DNA from: CAYRNC01 sp964425645
Lineage (GTDB): Bacteria > Bacillota > Clostridia > Peptostreptococcales > Anaerovoracaceae
DNA: 13,680 nt
Direction of reading: 5' to 3'
Assembly: GCA_964425645.1 (NCBI GenBank)
Contig: CAYRNC010000045.1
Location: 1-13,680, forward strand
Below the pieces are notes generated by a model, which saw nothing but the letters and a program-made list of their open reading frames with translations, ran no database searches and had not been told where the DNA came from. The translations under genes and the position numbers were made by a program. This document shows, piece after piece, positions 1-7,278 of this stretch; within the stretch, counting starts at the first letter, position 1; each line of letters begins with the position of its first letter.

Positions 1-608
1 CAAATTTCTATAGCGGCATTATTGCATATATGGGTGGAGTATCCGGTATTGCTTTCGGAGTTTCAGAATTAACTGCAGGACTTAAAGAATGGGAAGAAGG
101 CATGGGGCAGTACAAAATGGGCGCTGAAAAGGTTAACGATGGAGCCGTCGAGCTCAGAAACGGCACTATTGAACTTAAAGAAGGAACCGCAAAGCTTCTT
201 AATGGATCCGTAGAATTAGGCGATGGCATAATAAATTTAAAAGACGGAACCCTTGAATTGAGAAACGGAATCCTGGAGCTACTCGATGGGTCTGTAGAAC
301 TGCATGACGGAACAATAGAATTCCTAGATGGAGCGGTCATTCTTGCTGAAGGAACATTAAAGTTTCGCGATAAAACTTCCAATATAGATAAAGAAATCAA
401 AGATATTATCAAAAAGAAGATTGATAATATACTCGGTGGAAATTTCAAACCGCTGTCATTTGTATCTGAACGAAACAAAAATATAACGTCCGTGCAGTTT
501 GCCATGCATACAGAAGATATAAGGGTGTCAAAAGAAGAATATTCTCCTCCTCTGCCTGAAAAAGAACTGTCTTTGCTGGATCGCCTGTTGGCACTGTTCA
601 GTTTATAA
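1..608 (+). CDS. C-terminal part of a probable MMPL/RND-family exporter (5' end outside window)
   Basis: The frame is open from the first complete codon at position 3, so the gene starts upstream and only about 200 C-terminal residues are visible. Counting from the Met codon at 30, a glycine recurs at every seventh residue from Gly3 to Gly108. The repeat unit is roughly G-x-x-E-L-x-D/N (for example GTIELKE, GTLELRN, GSVELHD). After it come a charged helix-like stretch, an SFVSERNKNITSVQF segment and a tail ending LLDRLLALFSL. From memory, Gly-rich heptad repeats followed by 'FVSxxNxxVxxVQF' and a short amphipathic tail are typical of the extracytoplasmic or linker and C-terminal parts of MMPL-type RND exporters of Clostridia; YhgE/Pip-type proteins carry similar repeats and are the alternative. 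No transmembrane segment lies in the visible part. The family call is an inference from the tail; the substrate is unknown. The gene ends 97 nt before feoA, and no clear terminator is seen between them. Confidence 0.6.
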   Translation, partial: NFYSGIIAYMGGVSGIAFGVSELTAGLKEWEEGMGQYKMGAEKVNDGAVELRNGTIELKEGTAKLLNGSVELGDGIINLKDGTLELRNGILELLDGSVELHDGTIEFLDGAVILAEGTLKFRDKTSNIDKEIKDIIKKKIDNILGGNFKPLSFVSERNKNITSVQFAMHTEDIRVSKEEYSPPLPEKELSLLDRLLALFSL

Positions 609-705
609 TATGACATTTACAGTTCGGACAAAGCACATTCCATTGAAATCATTCATAGAATACCGTAGCAAAGTCCAATGAAATGACCGAAATGGAGAAT
701 ACTAA

Positions 706-945
706 ATGGAAAATATTTTGTTCCCACTTGACAAACTGCTGATAGGCAGAAACGCTATCGTTAGAATACTTAGAACAGAGGGTCAAGAGCGGCGCCGGTT
801 TCTTGATTTGGGTTTAGCGCAGGGAACCTCTGTTAAAGCACTCCACAAAAGTCCGTCCGGAGATCCCACGGCCTATTCAATTATGGGAGCCGTTATAGCG
901 CTTAGAAACGAAGATGCATCAAAAATACTTGTCGAAAGCCATTGA
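706..945 (+). CDS. feoA: Ferrous iron transport protein A (FeoA)
   Basis: This 79-residue protein is the normal size for FeoA, a small cytoplasmic SH3-like partner needed for Fe(II) uptake by FeoB. Visible family signatures are the N-terminal PLDKL, the RRRFLDLGLAQGT segment (residues about 29-41) with the conserved 'LDLGL..G' turn, the SPSGDP loop (about 49-54) and the closing GAVIALRNEDASKI strand-helix. The start at 706 is preceded by a GGAG-type ribosome binding site at about 694. It lies 33 nt upstream of feoB on the same strand, so the two form a feoAB pair. No feoC-like gene follows. I could not point to a convincing Fur or DtxR box or promoter in 609-705. Recognition is firm from motifs and context. 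Confidence 0.93.
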   Translation: MENILFPLDKLLIGRNAIVRILRTEGQERRRFLDLGLAQGTSVKALHKSPSGDPTAYSIMGAVIALRNEDASKILVESH

Positions 946-978
946 GCCCTTTGCTTTCAGAAGGAGATTAGCGACGTA

Positions 979-2817
979 ATGAAGGTAAAAATAGCCTTGG
1001 CGGGGAACCCTAATGTAGGTAAAAGCACGGTTTTTAATGCGCTCACGGGACTTAATCAGCATACCGGTAACTGGCCGGGTAAAACCGTCAGCCTCGCATC
1101 AGGCCAGTATGAATACAAAAATCAAACGTATTCGCTTATGGACCTGCCGGGCACGTATTCTTTAACGGCCTGCTCAACAGAAGAGGAAATAACAAGAGAT
1201 TACATCAACACAAAAAATCCCCAGGTTGTGGTAGCTGTAATGGACGCAACCTGTATGAAACGAAATCTTATTTTGGCATTGCAGCTTATAGAAAGTTTCG
1301 AAAATGTAGTCGTCTGCATAAATCTGATGGATGAGGCAAAGAAGAAATGCATACACATAGACTTAACAAAGCTGTCATCATATCTGGGTGTTCCCGTTGT
1401 GGGCATAACCGCAAGAACCGGATACAATCTTGAAGCTTTAAAAGAACAAATCCGGATGGTTTCGGAAAATCCTGTAGTGAAGGCGGTAAAGGAAATAGAC
1501 GTATCAGAAGAGACTATCCTGAAAACGATAGACCTTGCGGGCGAGATTTTCAGACAGTGTGTTCAGGAAAAACGCCAGGATTACGGCGCTTTTGACAGGC
1601 GCCTCGATGACATAGTAACATCCAAAAAATTCGGGATTCCCATAATGCTGTCGCTGCTTTGCCTCATATTTTGGATCACCCTTGCAGGGGCAAATTACCC
1701 GTCTGATATGCTGTATGATTTTTTCTTTTGGCTGCAGACTTATATCAATATGGGGATGAATGCTTTAGGAATACCGGAACCTGTGATCAATCTCCTTCTG
1801 TATGGTGTGTATCAGACATTGACCTTTGTAGTATCGGTTATGTTCCCGCCTATGGCCATTTTCTTTCCGCTTTTTACACTGCTTGAAGATTTCGGATACC
1901 TGCCCAGAATAGCTTTCAATATGGATCGCTATTTTCGTAAAGCATGCGCCCACGGAAAGCAGGCTTTAACGATGTGCATGGGCTTTGGGTGTAACGCCTG
2001 TGCCATTGTCGGATGCCGCATAATTGACTCTCCAAGAGAGCGCCTGATTGCTATACTGACGAATAGCTTTGTACCCTGTAACGGCAGATTTCCCAGCCTT
2101 ATCGTAATAATAGCCATGTTTTTCGGCGGGAGTTCAATTAACCCGGGGTACAGTTTTATTTCCGTAATGCTCCTTACCGCAATAATCCTAGTGGGCATTT
2201 TTTTTACGCTTTTGGTTTCAAGGATTCTTTCCAAAACGATTTTAAAAGGAATACCCTCTTCATTTGCCCTTGAGCTGCCTCCATATCGATGCCCCAAAAT
2301 TGGCCAGGTGCTTGTGCGCTCGCTTATGGATCGTACCATCTTCGTTCTTGGCAGGGCTGTCATCGTAGCAGCCCCTGCGGGCCTGATCATCTGGGTTCTT
2401 TCAAATACTTATATTAACGGCGACAGCATCCTTTCTTCCTGTACAGGATTTCTAGATCCTTTTGCACAACTTATTGGTCTTGATGGTGTAATCCTGATGG
2501 CATTTATTTTAGGATTTCCTGCAAATGAAATCGTCGTCCCCATAATCATCATGACCTATCTGGCAACAGGAAGTATGCTGGACTTGGATGTGGCAAATTT
2601 AAAAACCTTGCTTGTTGACAATGGCTGGACATTATCTACGGCGGTGTGCACAATGCTGTTTTTTTTGCTGCACTTTCCCTGTGCAACGACCTGTCTCACT
2701 ATCAGGAAAGAAACGCTAAGTTGGAAATGGACCGGTATGTCCATACTCGTCCCCACAATAACCGGCTTTATTACATGTTTTATTGTCGCAGGACTGTTCC
2801 GCTTTATATCCATTTAA
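979..2817 (+). CDS. feoB: Ferrous iron transporter B (FeoB), short clostridial form
   Basis: FeoB is the inner-membrane Fe(II) transporter with an N-terminal G domain. G1 is GNPNVGKS (residues 9-16), G3 is DLPG (55-58) and G4 is NLMD (115-118); a helical GDI-like linker covers about 170-220. The membrane part starts near residue 218. Its two 'gate' motifs are GFGCN (Cys338) and VPCNGR (Cys367); these conserved cysteines are proposed to lie on the Fe path. Extra cysteines at 341 and 346 lie next to the first gate. At 612 residues it is shorter than E. coli FeoB (about 770) and lacks a C-terminal Cys-rich tail. An AAGGAG site at 961-966 precedes the ATG, with a rather long 12-nt gap. Its last ~100 nt overlap the 3' end of the convergent gene at 2716-4596, and no terminator separates them. 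Confidence 0.95.
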   Translation: MKVKIALAGNPNVGKSTVFNALTGLNQHTGNWPGKTVSLASGQYEYKNQTYSLMDLPGTYSLTACSTEEEITRDYINTKNPQVVVAVMDATCMKRNLILALQLIESFENVVVCINLMDEAKKKCIHIDLTKLSSYLGVPVVGITARTGYNLEALKEQIRMVSENPVVKAVKEIDVSEETILKTIDLAGEIFRQCVQEKRQDYGAFDRRLDDIVTSKKFGIPIMLSLLCLIFWITLAGANYPSDMLYDFFFWLQTYINMGMNALGIPEPVINLLLYGVYQTLTFVVSVMFPPMAIFFPLFTLLEDFGYLPRIAFNMDRYFRKACAHGKQALTMCMGFGCNACAIVGCRIIDSPRERLIAILTNSFVPCNGRFPSLIVIIAMFFGGSSINPGYSFISVMLLTAIILVGIFFTLLVSRILSKTILKGIPSSFALELPPYRCPKIGQVLVRSLMDRTIFVLGRAVIVAAPAGLIIWVLSNTYINGDSILSSCTGFLDPFAQLIGLDGVILMAFILGFPANEIVVPIIIMTYLATGSMLDLDVANLKTLLVDNGWTLSTAVCTMLFFLLHFPCATTCLTIRKETLSWKWTGMSILVPTITGFITCFIVAGLFRFISI

Positions 2818-4596
2818 ATATCTTGACAGCGCAAACAGCGCAAAACTGTATCCGGCGGGATATTCCGAAAGCTCTTTTACAAGAAATTTCAATTGTATCT
2901 CCGCCATCTCCTTCATTTCTTTATTCCCCGTTTTTTGGTATAAGCTTGTAAAACAGTATGCCAGTACAGAATTGCCGCTGGGGATGGCCCCGTCGTAACT
3001 ATCTTTCGGTCTTACTATCAGAATTTCGCCGTCATCCGGTGTCAAATAGAAACCCCCGTGTTCTTTATCCTGAAAGTGGTTAATAGTATAGCGGCAATAA
3101 CCTAAGGCATTATCCAGATAGTCGTCTTTGCCCGTAGCCTCATATAACTTTAAAAGCCCGAATATATAGTACGCATAATCGTCAAGAAACCCTTTGCCTG
3201 AGCCCTCGTTATTACGGTACCTTACCTTCAGACTGCCATCCAAGCTCATGAGTTTTGTCTGAATAAAGGTATTGGCACAGATTGCAGAATCCAGATAATG
3301 CCGATCATTGAACTCTTTGTAGGCCATGGCAAAAGCGGCTATCGCCATGCCGTTCCATGATGTGAGAATCTTGTCATCTTTATGAAGGGAATAACGATTC
3401 AGTCGGTATTCATACAGCTTATTCTTTTGATCCCGCATTCCGCAAAATCCGATGTCGGAGTCCCCGGCTTTCAGAAGGTTAGGAATGCAAAGCCCCTCGA
3501 AATTTCCTTCATTTGTTATGTCGAACAGTTCGCAAAAGCTATTTCCTTCCTCTTCGCCCAATACTGTTATAATCTCTTTAGGGGTAAACAGGTAATACTT
3601 GCCTTCAATCCCTTCGCTGTCGGCATCCTGGGCAGTATAGAACCCTCCCTCCTTATCGGTCATTTCGCGCAGGACATAGTATAAAATACCCTTTACCACA
3701 TCTTCATAAAGAGGTTCTTTGAAAATCCTGTGGGCTTCGGTGTAAGCTATTGCTAGCAAAGCATTGTCATAAAGCATCTTTTCAAAATGGGGAGCGAGCC
3801 AATACTTATCTGTAGAATACCTGGAGAATCCTCCCCCTATATGATCAAAAATCCCGCCTTTGTACATCTGTCTTAAAGTCGTCTCCGCCATCTTGCGACA
3901 GTAGTTCTTTTTTTCTGTTGCATATAATTCCATTAAAAACAGCAGATTATGGGCTGAAGGGAATTTGGGGCTCTTACCGAATCCGCCGTTTTGCACATCA
4001 TAGCTTTCGGTAAACATTTTTTCAGCCTTTGCAAATAAGTTTCCGGATAATTCTGTTTCCTTGATTCGTTTCAAGGATATTCTTTCATTTTTTTTCAATA
4101 GGGATACGATTTTATCACCGTATTCACATATTTTAGTCTTATCATCGCTCCATTCCTTTGCAGCTGCCTTCAAAATATCGCTAAATCCAGGCATACCGTG
4201 CAGACCTGTTTTCGGGAAATACGTCCCGCCAAAAAAAGGTTTTTGATCGGGGGTCATCAGAATCGATAAGGGCCAGCCACCCTGTCCCGCCAATACCTGA
4301 CAGGCGGACATATAAACAGAATCTATGTCGGGTCTCTCTTCCCTGTCAACTTTGATCGATACAAAATCATGATTCAGTATTTTCGCTGTTTCTTCATCTT
4401 CGAAACTTTCCCTTTCCATAACATGACACCAATGACAAGTTGAATAACCTATAGACAAAAATACAGGTTTACCTTCGGCTTCAGCTTTATCAAATGCTTC
4501 TTGGCCCCAAGGAAACCAGTCAACCGGGTTGTAGGCGTGCTGTAACAGGTATGGCGATTTTTCATCTATTAATCTGTTGGTTTGTTTTGTTTTCAT
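2716..4596 (-). CDS. Thioredoxin-domain protein of the YyaL/DUF255 (SSP411-like) family, C-terminus apparently truncated
   Basis: The N-terminal third is a thioredoxin-like DUF255 domain with the family hallmark NPVDWFPWG (residues 23-31) and the redox-type motif STCHWCHVM, with Cys54 and Cys57. The rest is an (alpha/alpha)6-barrel-like domain resembling sugar epimerases and glycosidases, with segments such as GGFGKSPKFP and HFEKMLYDN. The cellular role of this family is not established. Usual members are about 670-690 residues and end with a small extra domain after a '..YP..HS.AL.AL..YL' segment. Here the protein reads YPAGYSFALFALSRYLNG and then, from about residue 594, runs into sequence antisense to the end of feoB, giving a 33-residue unrelated tail. 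This suggests loss of the native C-terminus at the feoB junction. A purine-rich GGAGAGGG lies 16 nt before the ATG and GGTG lies closer; no clear promoter was found. Confidence 0.88.
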   Translation of the reverse strand: MKTKQTNRLIDEKSPYLLQHAYNPVDWFPWGQEAFDKAEAEGKPVFLSIGYSTCHWCHVMERESFEDEETAKILNHDFVSIKVDREERPDIDSVYMSACQVLAGQGGWPLSILMTPDQKPFFGGTYFPKTGLHGMPGFSDILKAAAKEWSDDKTKICEYGDKIVSLLKKNERISLKRIKETELSGNLFAKAEKMFTESYDVQNGGFGKSPKFPSAHNLLFLMELYATEKKNYCRKMAETTLRQMYKGGIFDHIGGGFSRYSTDKYWLAPHFEKMLYDNALLAIAYTEAHRIFKEPLYEDVVKGILYYVLREMTDKEGGFYTAQDADSEGIEGKYYLFTPKEIITVLGEEEGNSFCELFDITNEGNFEGLCIPNLLKAGDSDIGFCGMRDQKNKLYEYRLNRYSLHKDDKILTSWNGMAIAAFAMAYKEFNDRHYLDSAICANTFIQTKLMSLDGSLKVRYRNNEGSGKGFLDDYAYYIFGLLKLYEATGKDDYLDNALGYCRYTINHFQDKEHGGFYLTPDDGEILIVRPKDSYDGAIPSGNSVLAYCFTSLYQKTGNKEMKEMAEIQLKFLVKELSEYPAGYSFALFALSRYLNGYKAEQSCDNKTCNKAGYCGDEYGHTGPFPT

Positions 4597-4632
4597 TTTT
4601 TCACCGTCTTTCCCTCTCCTGCCTATTATTAT

Positions 4633-4661
4633 TTAATAAATGCGTTAAATTATGTTATGAT
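4633..4661 (+). promoter_or_regulatory. Extended -10 promoter for the small gene at 4696
   Basis: TATGAT at 4656-4661 is preceded by TG at 4653-4654 (TGTTATGAT, an extended -10). A TTAATA at 4633-4638 sits 17 bp upstream as a 4/6 match to the -35 consensus. Transcription would start near 4668, giving a leader of about 28 nt before the ATG. The call comes from sequence only. Confidence 0.5.
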
Positions 4662-4695
4662 TTAGTCGGATTTACTTTAGGTTGGGAGATTTAAA

Positions 4696-4824
4696 ATGCA
4701 GAAGAAAGCGGCATCGATTGGTATAATAGGGATACCCGACAAGGAAACGGTATCGGAGTTGGAAAAATTATGGGGTAAGCGTATCATAATTATCGAAAAA
4801 AAAATAAGACCGTACTACTTATAG
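4696..4824 (+). CDS. Small protein of unknown function (42 aa in frame; 58 aa if a -1 shift occurs)
   Basis: ATG at 4696 is preceded by GGGAG at 4684-4688 (7-nt gap) and by an extended -10 promoter, so this looks like an expressed gene rather than chance. The in-frame product begins MQKKAASIGIIGIPDKETV and stops at 4822-4824 after 42 residues. Position 36 lies in a run of nine A (4796-4804). Reading one base back there gives a longer product whose tail, KTVLLIGSGLFKKRMVFPAN, has the hydrophobic pattern of a real beta strand and stops at 4869-4871, only 7 nt short of the convergent kinase's stop codon. Possible explanations are programmed -1 frameshifting, transcriptional slippage on A9, a homopolymer sequencing error, or a decayed gene. 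I do not recognise the family. It lies between two minus-strand genes. Confidence 0.5.
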   Translation: MQKKAASIGIIGIPDKETVSELEKLWGKRIIIIEKKIRPYYL

Positions 4825-4829
4825 GTAGT
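4796..4829 (+). other. A9 slippery run followed by a small hairpin: candidate -1 frameshift or slippage site
   Basis: Nine consecutive A (4796-4804) are read as GAA AAA AAA A. After a 9-nt spacer there is a near-palindrome ACTACTTATAGGTAGT (4814-4829), which on the + RNA can form 6 bp (one G-U) with a UAUA loop. This arrangement (A-rich slippery site, short spacer, stem) matches the layout of bacterial -1 frameshift sites. Read on the minus strand, the same hairpin followed by T9 could instead be a weak terminator for the histidine kinase gene ending at 4879. The two readings are not exclusive. Confidence 0.35.
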
Positions 4830-4878
4830 GGGTTATTCAAAAAAAGAATGGTGTTTCCCGCGAATCGATAGTTGCCTA

Positions 4879-6021
4879 CTAAACATTGTTTTTGGGCAGC
4901 ATTTTATCAAGCAGCAGATATAACTTTTGATAGTTTATAGGTTTATAGATGCCCGCATCAATTACCGAAGATTCATGCTCTGTATTTTTGTATTCATTTC
5001 CTGTGGTAGATATAATTATTATCTTATCACTGTCGGGATGATCTGAATCACGAATTTTCTTTGCCGCTTCTAATCCACCCATTACAGGCATGATCATATC
5101 TATTAAAACAGCATCGTAATGCCCTTTGGGGGAGGCCTTGAACAATTTGACAGCCTCCAGTCCGTTTTTTGCTTTATCCACAATCAGGCCCGTTTTCTCA
5201 AGAAGCTCCCTCAGTATATCAAGGGAATCCTGATCATCCTCGGCAACGATTATGCGTCGTTTTGAAAAATCATAGTTATCCCTGTCCTCCTTGCAATAGT
5301 CTGCGGGTGAGTTATCCGATTTAAACAAAGGTAATGTGACCTTAAATACCGAACCTGCTCCCGGTTTGCTGCTGACATCGATTTTTCCTTCCATCAGTTC
5401 AATAAGGTTCTTTGCGATGCAAAGACCCAGTCCGCTGCCTCGTGCTGAATCCGTCCCGGTTTTTTCCTGTTCGAAAGGATGAAACATTTTAGCCATAAAC
5501 TGCTTGCTCATTCCGATGCCTGAATCAGTCACTTGAAATTCGATTAAATCTTTGCTTACGATTTGACCTGTCTGGCTTATTTTAAGGCTTATACTGCCTC
5601 CGCAGGCCGTAAACTTTATTGAATTAGAAAGAAGGTTGATGAGAATCTGACCTATTCTCAACGGATCACCTATCATGTTCTCGCTTATTTTCCCGCTGAC
5701 CATAACTTCAAAAATCTGCTTTTTTTCCAGGGCAAGGGGTAAAATAATTGATTTAACAGAGTCGGTAAGATTCTTCATGCTGAATTCCCTCTGCTTTAAA
5801 AAAAAACTCCCTTCCGAAATTTGATTGAATTCTAAAGACCCATCGATTATCTCCAGAAGATAATCCACAGAAGCCTCCATCATGTCGAGTCTTTTTAAAG
5901 GATTTTCAGCCCTATCTTCTTTTGCCATATAAATAAGTCCCCTTAAAGAATTCAAAGGGGTTCTAAGATCGTGGATCATTCTAAGGATGAATTCATGTCT
6001 GTTTTGTATAAATGCTTGCAC
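4879..6021 (-). CDS. Soluble hybrid histidine kinase / response regulator lacking a sensor domain
   Basis: The 380-residue protein begins almost directly with a HisKA dimerisation/phosphotransfer domain: MIHDLRTPLNSLRG, with phospho-accepting His17. A HATPase domain follows, with N box NLLSNSIKF (Asn133), G1 DSGIG (166-170) and G2 GSGLGLCIAKNL (195-206). A C-terminal receiver domain (about 255-378) carries acidic residues Glu261-Asp262-Asp263, phospho-accepting Asp308 in LIDMIMPVMGG, Thr339 or Thr340, and Lys360-Pro361. There is no transmembrane segment or PAS, GAF or other input domain. The start is GTG at 6021, with an AAGGAGG (6033-6027) five bases upstream and a promoter-like extended -10 behind it, so the short N-terminus appears genuine. 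Signal input may come from a partner protein. No DNA-binding output domain is present, and no obvious cognate regulator is adjacent. Confidence 0.92.
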   Translation of the reverse strand: MQAFIQNRHEFILRMIHDLRTPLNSLRGLIYMAKEDRAENPLKRLDMMEASVDYLLEIIDGSLEFNQISEGSFFLKQREFSMKNLTDSVKSIILPLALEKKQIFEVMVSGKISENMIGDPLRIGQILINLLSNSIKFTACGGSISLKISQTGQIVSKDLIEFQVTDSGIGMSKQFMAKMFHPFEQEKTGTDSARGSGLGLCIAKNLIELMEGKIDVSSKPGAGSVFKVTLPLFKSDNSPADYCKEDRDNYDFSKRRIIVAEDDQDSLDILRELLEKTGLIVDKAKNGLEAVKLFKASPKGHYDAVLIDMIMPVMGGLEAAKKIRDSDHPDSDKIIIISTTGNEYKNTEHESSVIDAGIYKPINYQKLYLLLDKMLPKNNV

Positions 6022-6051
6022 CGCGTCCTCCTTAAGAACTTTTTCATCCTG

Positions 6052-6060
6052 ATTCTAACA
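6052..6060 (-). promoter_or_regulatory. Extended -10 promoter for the hybrid histidine kinase
   Basis: The minus strand reads TGTTAGAAT (6060-6052), an extended -10 element with TAGAAT as hexamer, about 31 nt upstream of the GTG start. The -35 match is poor, as is usual for extended -10 promoters. It lies in the 110-bp divergent region shared with the small gene at 6131. Confidence 0.4.
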
Positions 6061-6130
6061 TATGTTTACTTTAATGTATCACTTTTTTTATATAGCAAAT
6101 ACTAATAAAAATCGACAAAAGGAGGGAAAA

Positions 6131-6286
6131 ATGAAAAAGAAACAACCCGCAAACATTAAAAAACCCGCATTTACTACATTTCCCATCGCAGACCAAACGA
6201 ACATAGATGCGGATTCAAAAGTCGCAATACCGAGCGATGACGCAGCAAATGAGGCCAGGGAGTGGGTAAATACAAACAAGAAATAG
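6131..6286 (+). CDS. Small DUF3787-like protein (putative spore-associated family)
   Basis: The 51-residue product starts MKKKQPANIKKPAFTTFPIA and ends KVAIPSDDAANEAREWVNTN plus Lys-Lys. The C-terminal pattern 'KVxIPSxxxxxxAxEWVxxN' with a basic N-terminus resembles, from memory, the DUF3787 family of short Clostridia proteins annotated as CDIF630_02480-type spore surface proteins. The family assignment is moderately sure and any spore role is inference. The ATG at 6131 is chosen over the Met at 6062 because a perfect AAGGAGG lies at 6119-6125, five bases upstream; the 6062 extension would be a hydrophobic, AT-rich stretch lying over the promoter region. A TTTACT (6065-6070) and TATATA (6089-6094) could be a weak promoter, but a sporulation sigma factor cannot be excluded. 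A strong terminator follows immediately. Confidence 0.7.
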   Translation: MKKKQPANIKKPAFTTFPIADQTNIDADSKVAIPSDDAANEAREWVNTNKK

Positions 6287-6321
6287 CGATAAAAAGACCG
6301 GAAGCTTTCCGGTCTTTATCG
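6287..6321. terminator. Bidirectional intrinsic terminator
   Basis: AAAGACCGGAA and TTCCGGTCTTT (core 6293-6317) form a GC-rich stem of about 11 bp with a very short loop. Flanking CGATAAA/TTTATCG pairs extend it to 6287-6321. It begins right after the stop of the small + gene and ends 12 nt before the stop codon of the convergent transglutaminase-like gene, with A-rich and T-rich flanks. It can therefore serve both. Confidence 0.8.
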
Positions 6322-6333
6322 TTTCCTAAAACG

Positions 6334-7121
6334 TCAGTATTCATATTTCTTATCATACCATAAGGCCGATTTTTCCATAGCGTATGAAGATCCATATCCG
6401 TTCATCTGCGAATCATAGCTCGTATCTATTATTATCCACCTACCGTTAAGGTATACCTCGTTCCACGCATGATATACGGTGGTTACCTTTGAGTATCCCT
6501 TTACCAGTTTGGCGGGAATTCCAACGCTTCTTAACATTCCTGCCATTACCGAAGAAAAGTCGTAGCATATACCGCCCCCGGATTCAACAATTTCATCTAT
6601 ATCCGGAACATAACCGGTTGTGACATTCTTTTTTGCATAATCATACCTTAAGTTATGCACTATGTAATTATAGATAGTCGCCACTTTTTCAGCATCATTT
6701 GTGCAGTCTTTTATCAGATCCTTTGCTTTTTTTACAGCGCTTACAGATTCATTCCAGTTTATACTTTGAACAGGCTGTAAAAATGGTGAATTTACATCAT
6801 GTAAAATGACATTAAAAGATTCGGATTTAATTCCCTGATATTTGCTTCCGCCAATATTTTTATATACCGTCACTTTATAATATCCCTGTCCCATCTGCAA
6901 AGGGAAAGCTTCAGTATGCTTGTTTAGGTCATATGTATACTTTAATCCATCTTTTTCAACTATGACCTTGATTCTGACATCCGGTGATTCATGCTTCACC
7001 GTCACAATACCGAGATCCGCTTTAGAGGTATCTATAAAGGCTTCGGGNNNNNNNNNNCTGCGAATGAGATATGGGTTGACATGAGCAAAAAACCCAGCAT
7101 AATCGCAAAAATTCTTTTCAC
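6334..7121 (-). CDS. Secreted transglutaminase-like (cysteine peptidase fold) protein, interrupted by an assembly gap
   Basis: GTG at 7119-7121, eight bases after a GGGAGAG ribosome binding site, encodes MKRIFAIMLGFLLMSTHISF followed by Ala. This is a signal peptide: two basic residues, a hydrophobic core and a small residue at the end. The frame then enters ten Ns (7048-7057). Beyond the gap an open frame reads PEAFIDTSKADLGIVTV and continues through a beta-rich region to a transglutaminase-like core. The core has the catalytic Cys in GGGICYDFSSV (codon 6565-6567), His in VYHAWNEVYLNGRW (codon 6469-6471) and Asp in IIIDTSYD (triad C-H-D). The protein is expected to act outside the cytoplasm, as a peptidase or cross-linking-type enzyme; the substrate is unknown. 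The stated N number would put the two halves out of frame (see findings), so the gap length is probably arbitrary. It is preceded by two tandem c-di-GMP-I riboswitches. Confidence 0.85.
7048..7057. other. Assembly gap (10 Ns) inside the transglutaminase-like gene
   Basis: Ten consecutive N separate the signal-peptide coding part (7058-7121) from the mature-protein part (up to 7047). From the GTG at 7121 there are 64 nt to the gap. With 10 Ns the downstream open frame is not in phase; a true length of 2 modulo 3 would restore it. Confidence 0.95.
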
Positions 7122-7136
7122 GGTATGTACTCTCCC

Positions 7137-7224
7137 TTCGGTAACCAGGCTGCCATGCACTGTCGCTAAGGCCCTATGGCTTTGCGTCCCACTCTTTCGA
7201 ATGGTTTGCCTTTATCGGCGAAGA
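7137..7224 (-). promoter_or_regulatory. c-di-GMP-I (GEMM) riboswitch, proximal copy
   Basis: Read on the minus strand, this matches the GEMM-I aptamer closely: GGCAAACC, then the CCATTC-GAAA-GAGTGG hairpin with a GNRA tetraloop, GGGACGCAAAGCC, a GGGCCTTAG receptor-like segment and the closing GGCAGCCTGGTTACCG. The base matching G20 of the V. cholerae Vc2 aptamer (first G of GGCAAACC) is G, and the intercalating A47 (in GACGCAAAG) is present, so c-di-GMP rather than cGAMP is the expected ligand. The 3' side of P1 (CGAAGGG) abuts and partly contains the GGGAGAG ribosome binding site of the downstream gene at 7121. Translational control through P1 is therefore plausible. Confidence 0.93.
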
Positions 7225-7278
7225 ACTTTTAAACGCTCTTAAATCAACCGATTAAATTTACACAATAAAAAACTTCTC

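Noticed and set aside
8..616. 202-codon open frame on the minus strand antisense to the exporter fragment
   Set aside because: Its Ser/Pro-rich periodic sequence is the mirror of the heptad repeat in the plus-strand gene; it has no family likeness, and the plus frame continues open to the window edge.
609..705. Fur box or promoter before feoA
   Set aside because: Only partial -35/-10-like matches with wrong spacing and no convincing palindrome were found; not reported as a feature.
1929..2390. 153-codon minus-strand open frame inside feoB
   Set aside because: It lies wholly inside a gene with firm motifs and has no ribosome binding site or recognisable domain.
6062..6130. Longer start (Met at 6062) for the DUF3787-like gene
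   Set aside because: The ATG at 6131 has a perfect AAGGAGG at the ideal distance; the extension would lie over the divergent promoter region.
6991..7242. Plus-strand open frame across the N run and riboswitch
   Set aside because: It is antisense to the signal peptide and a structured RNA and contains unknown residues from the gap; no ribosome binding site.
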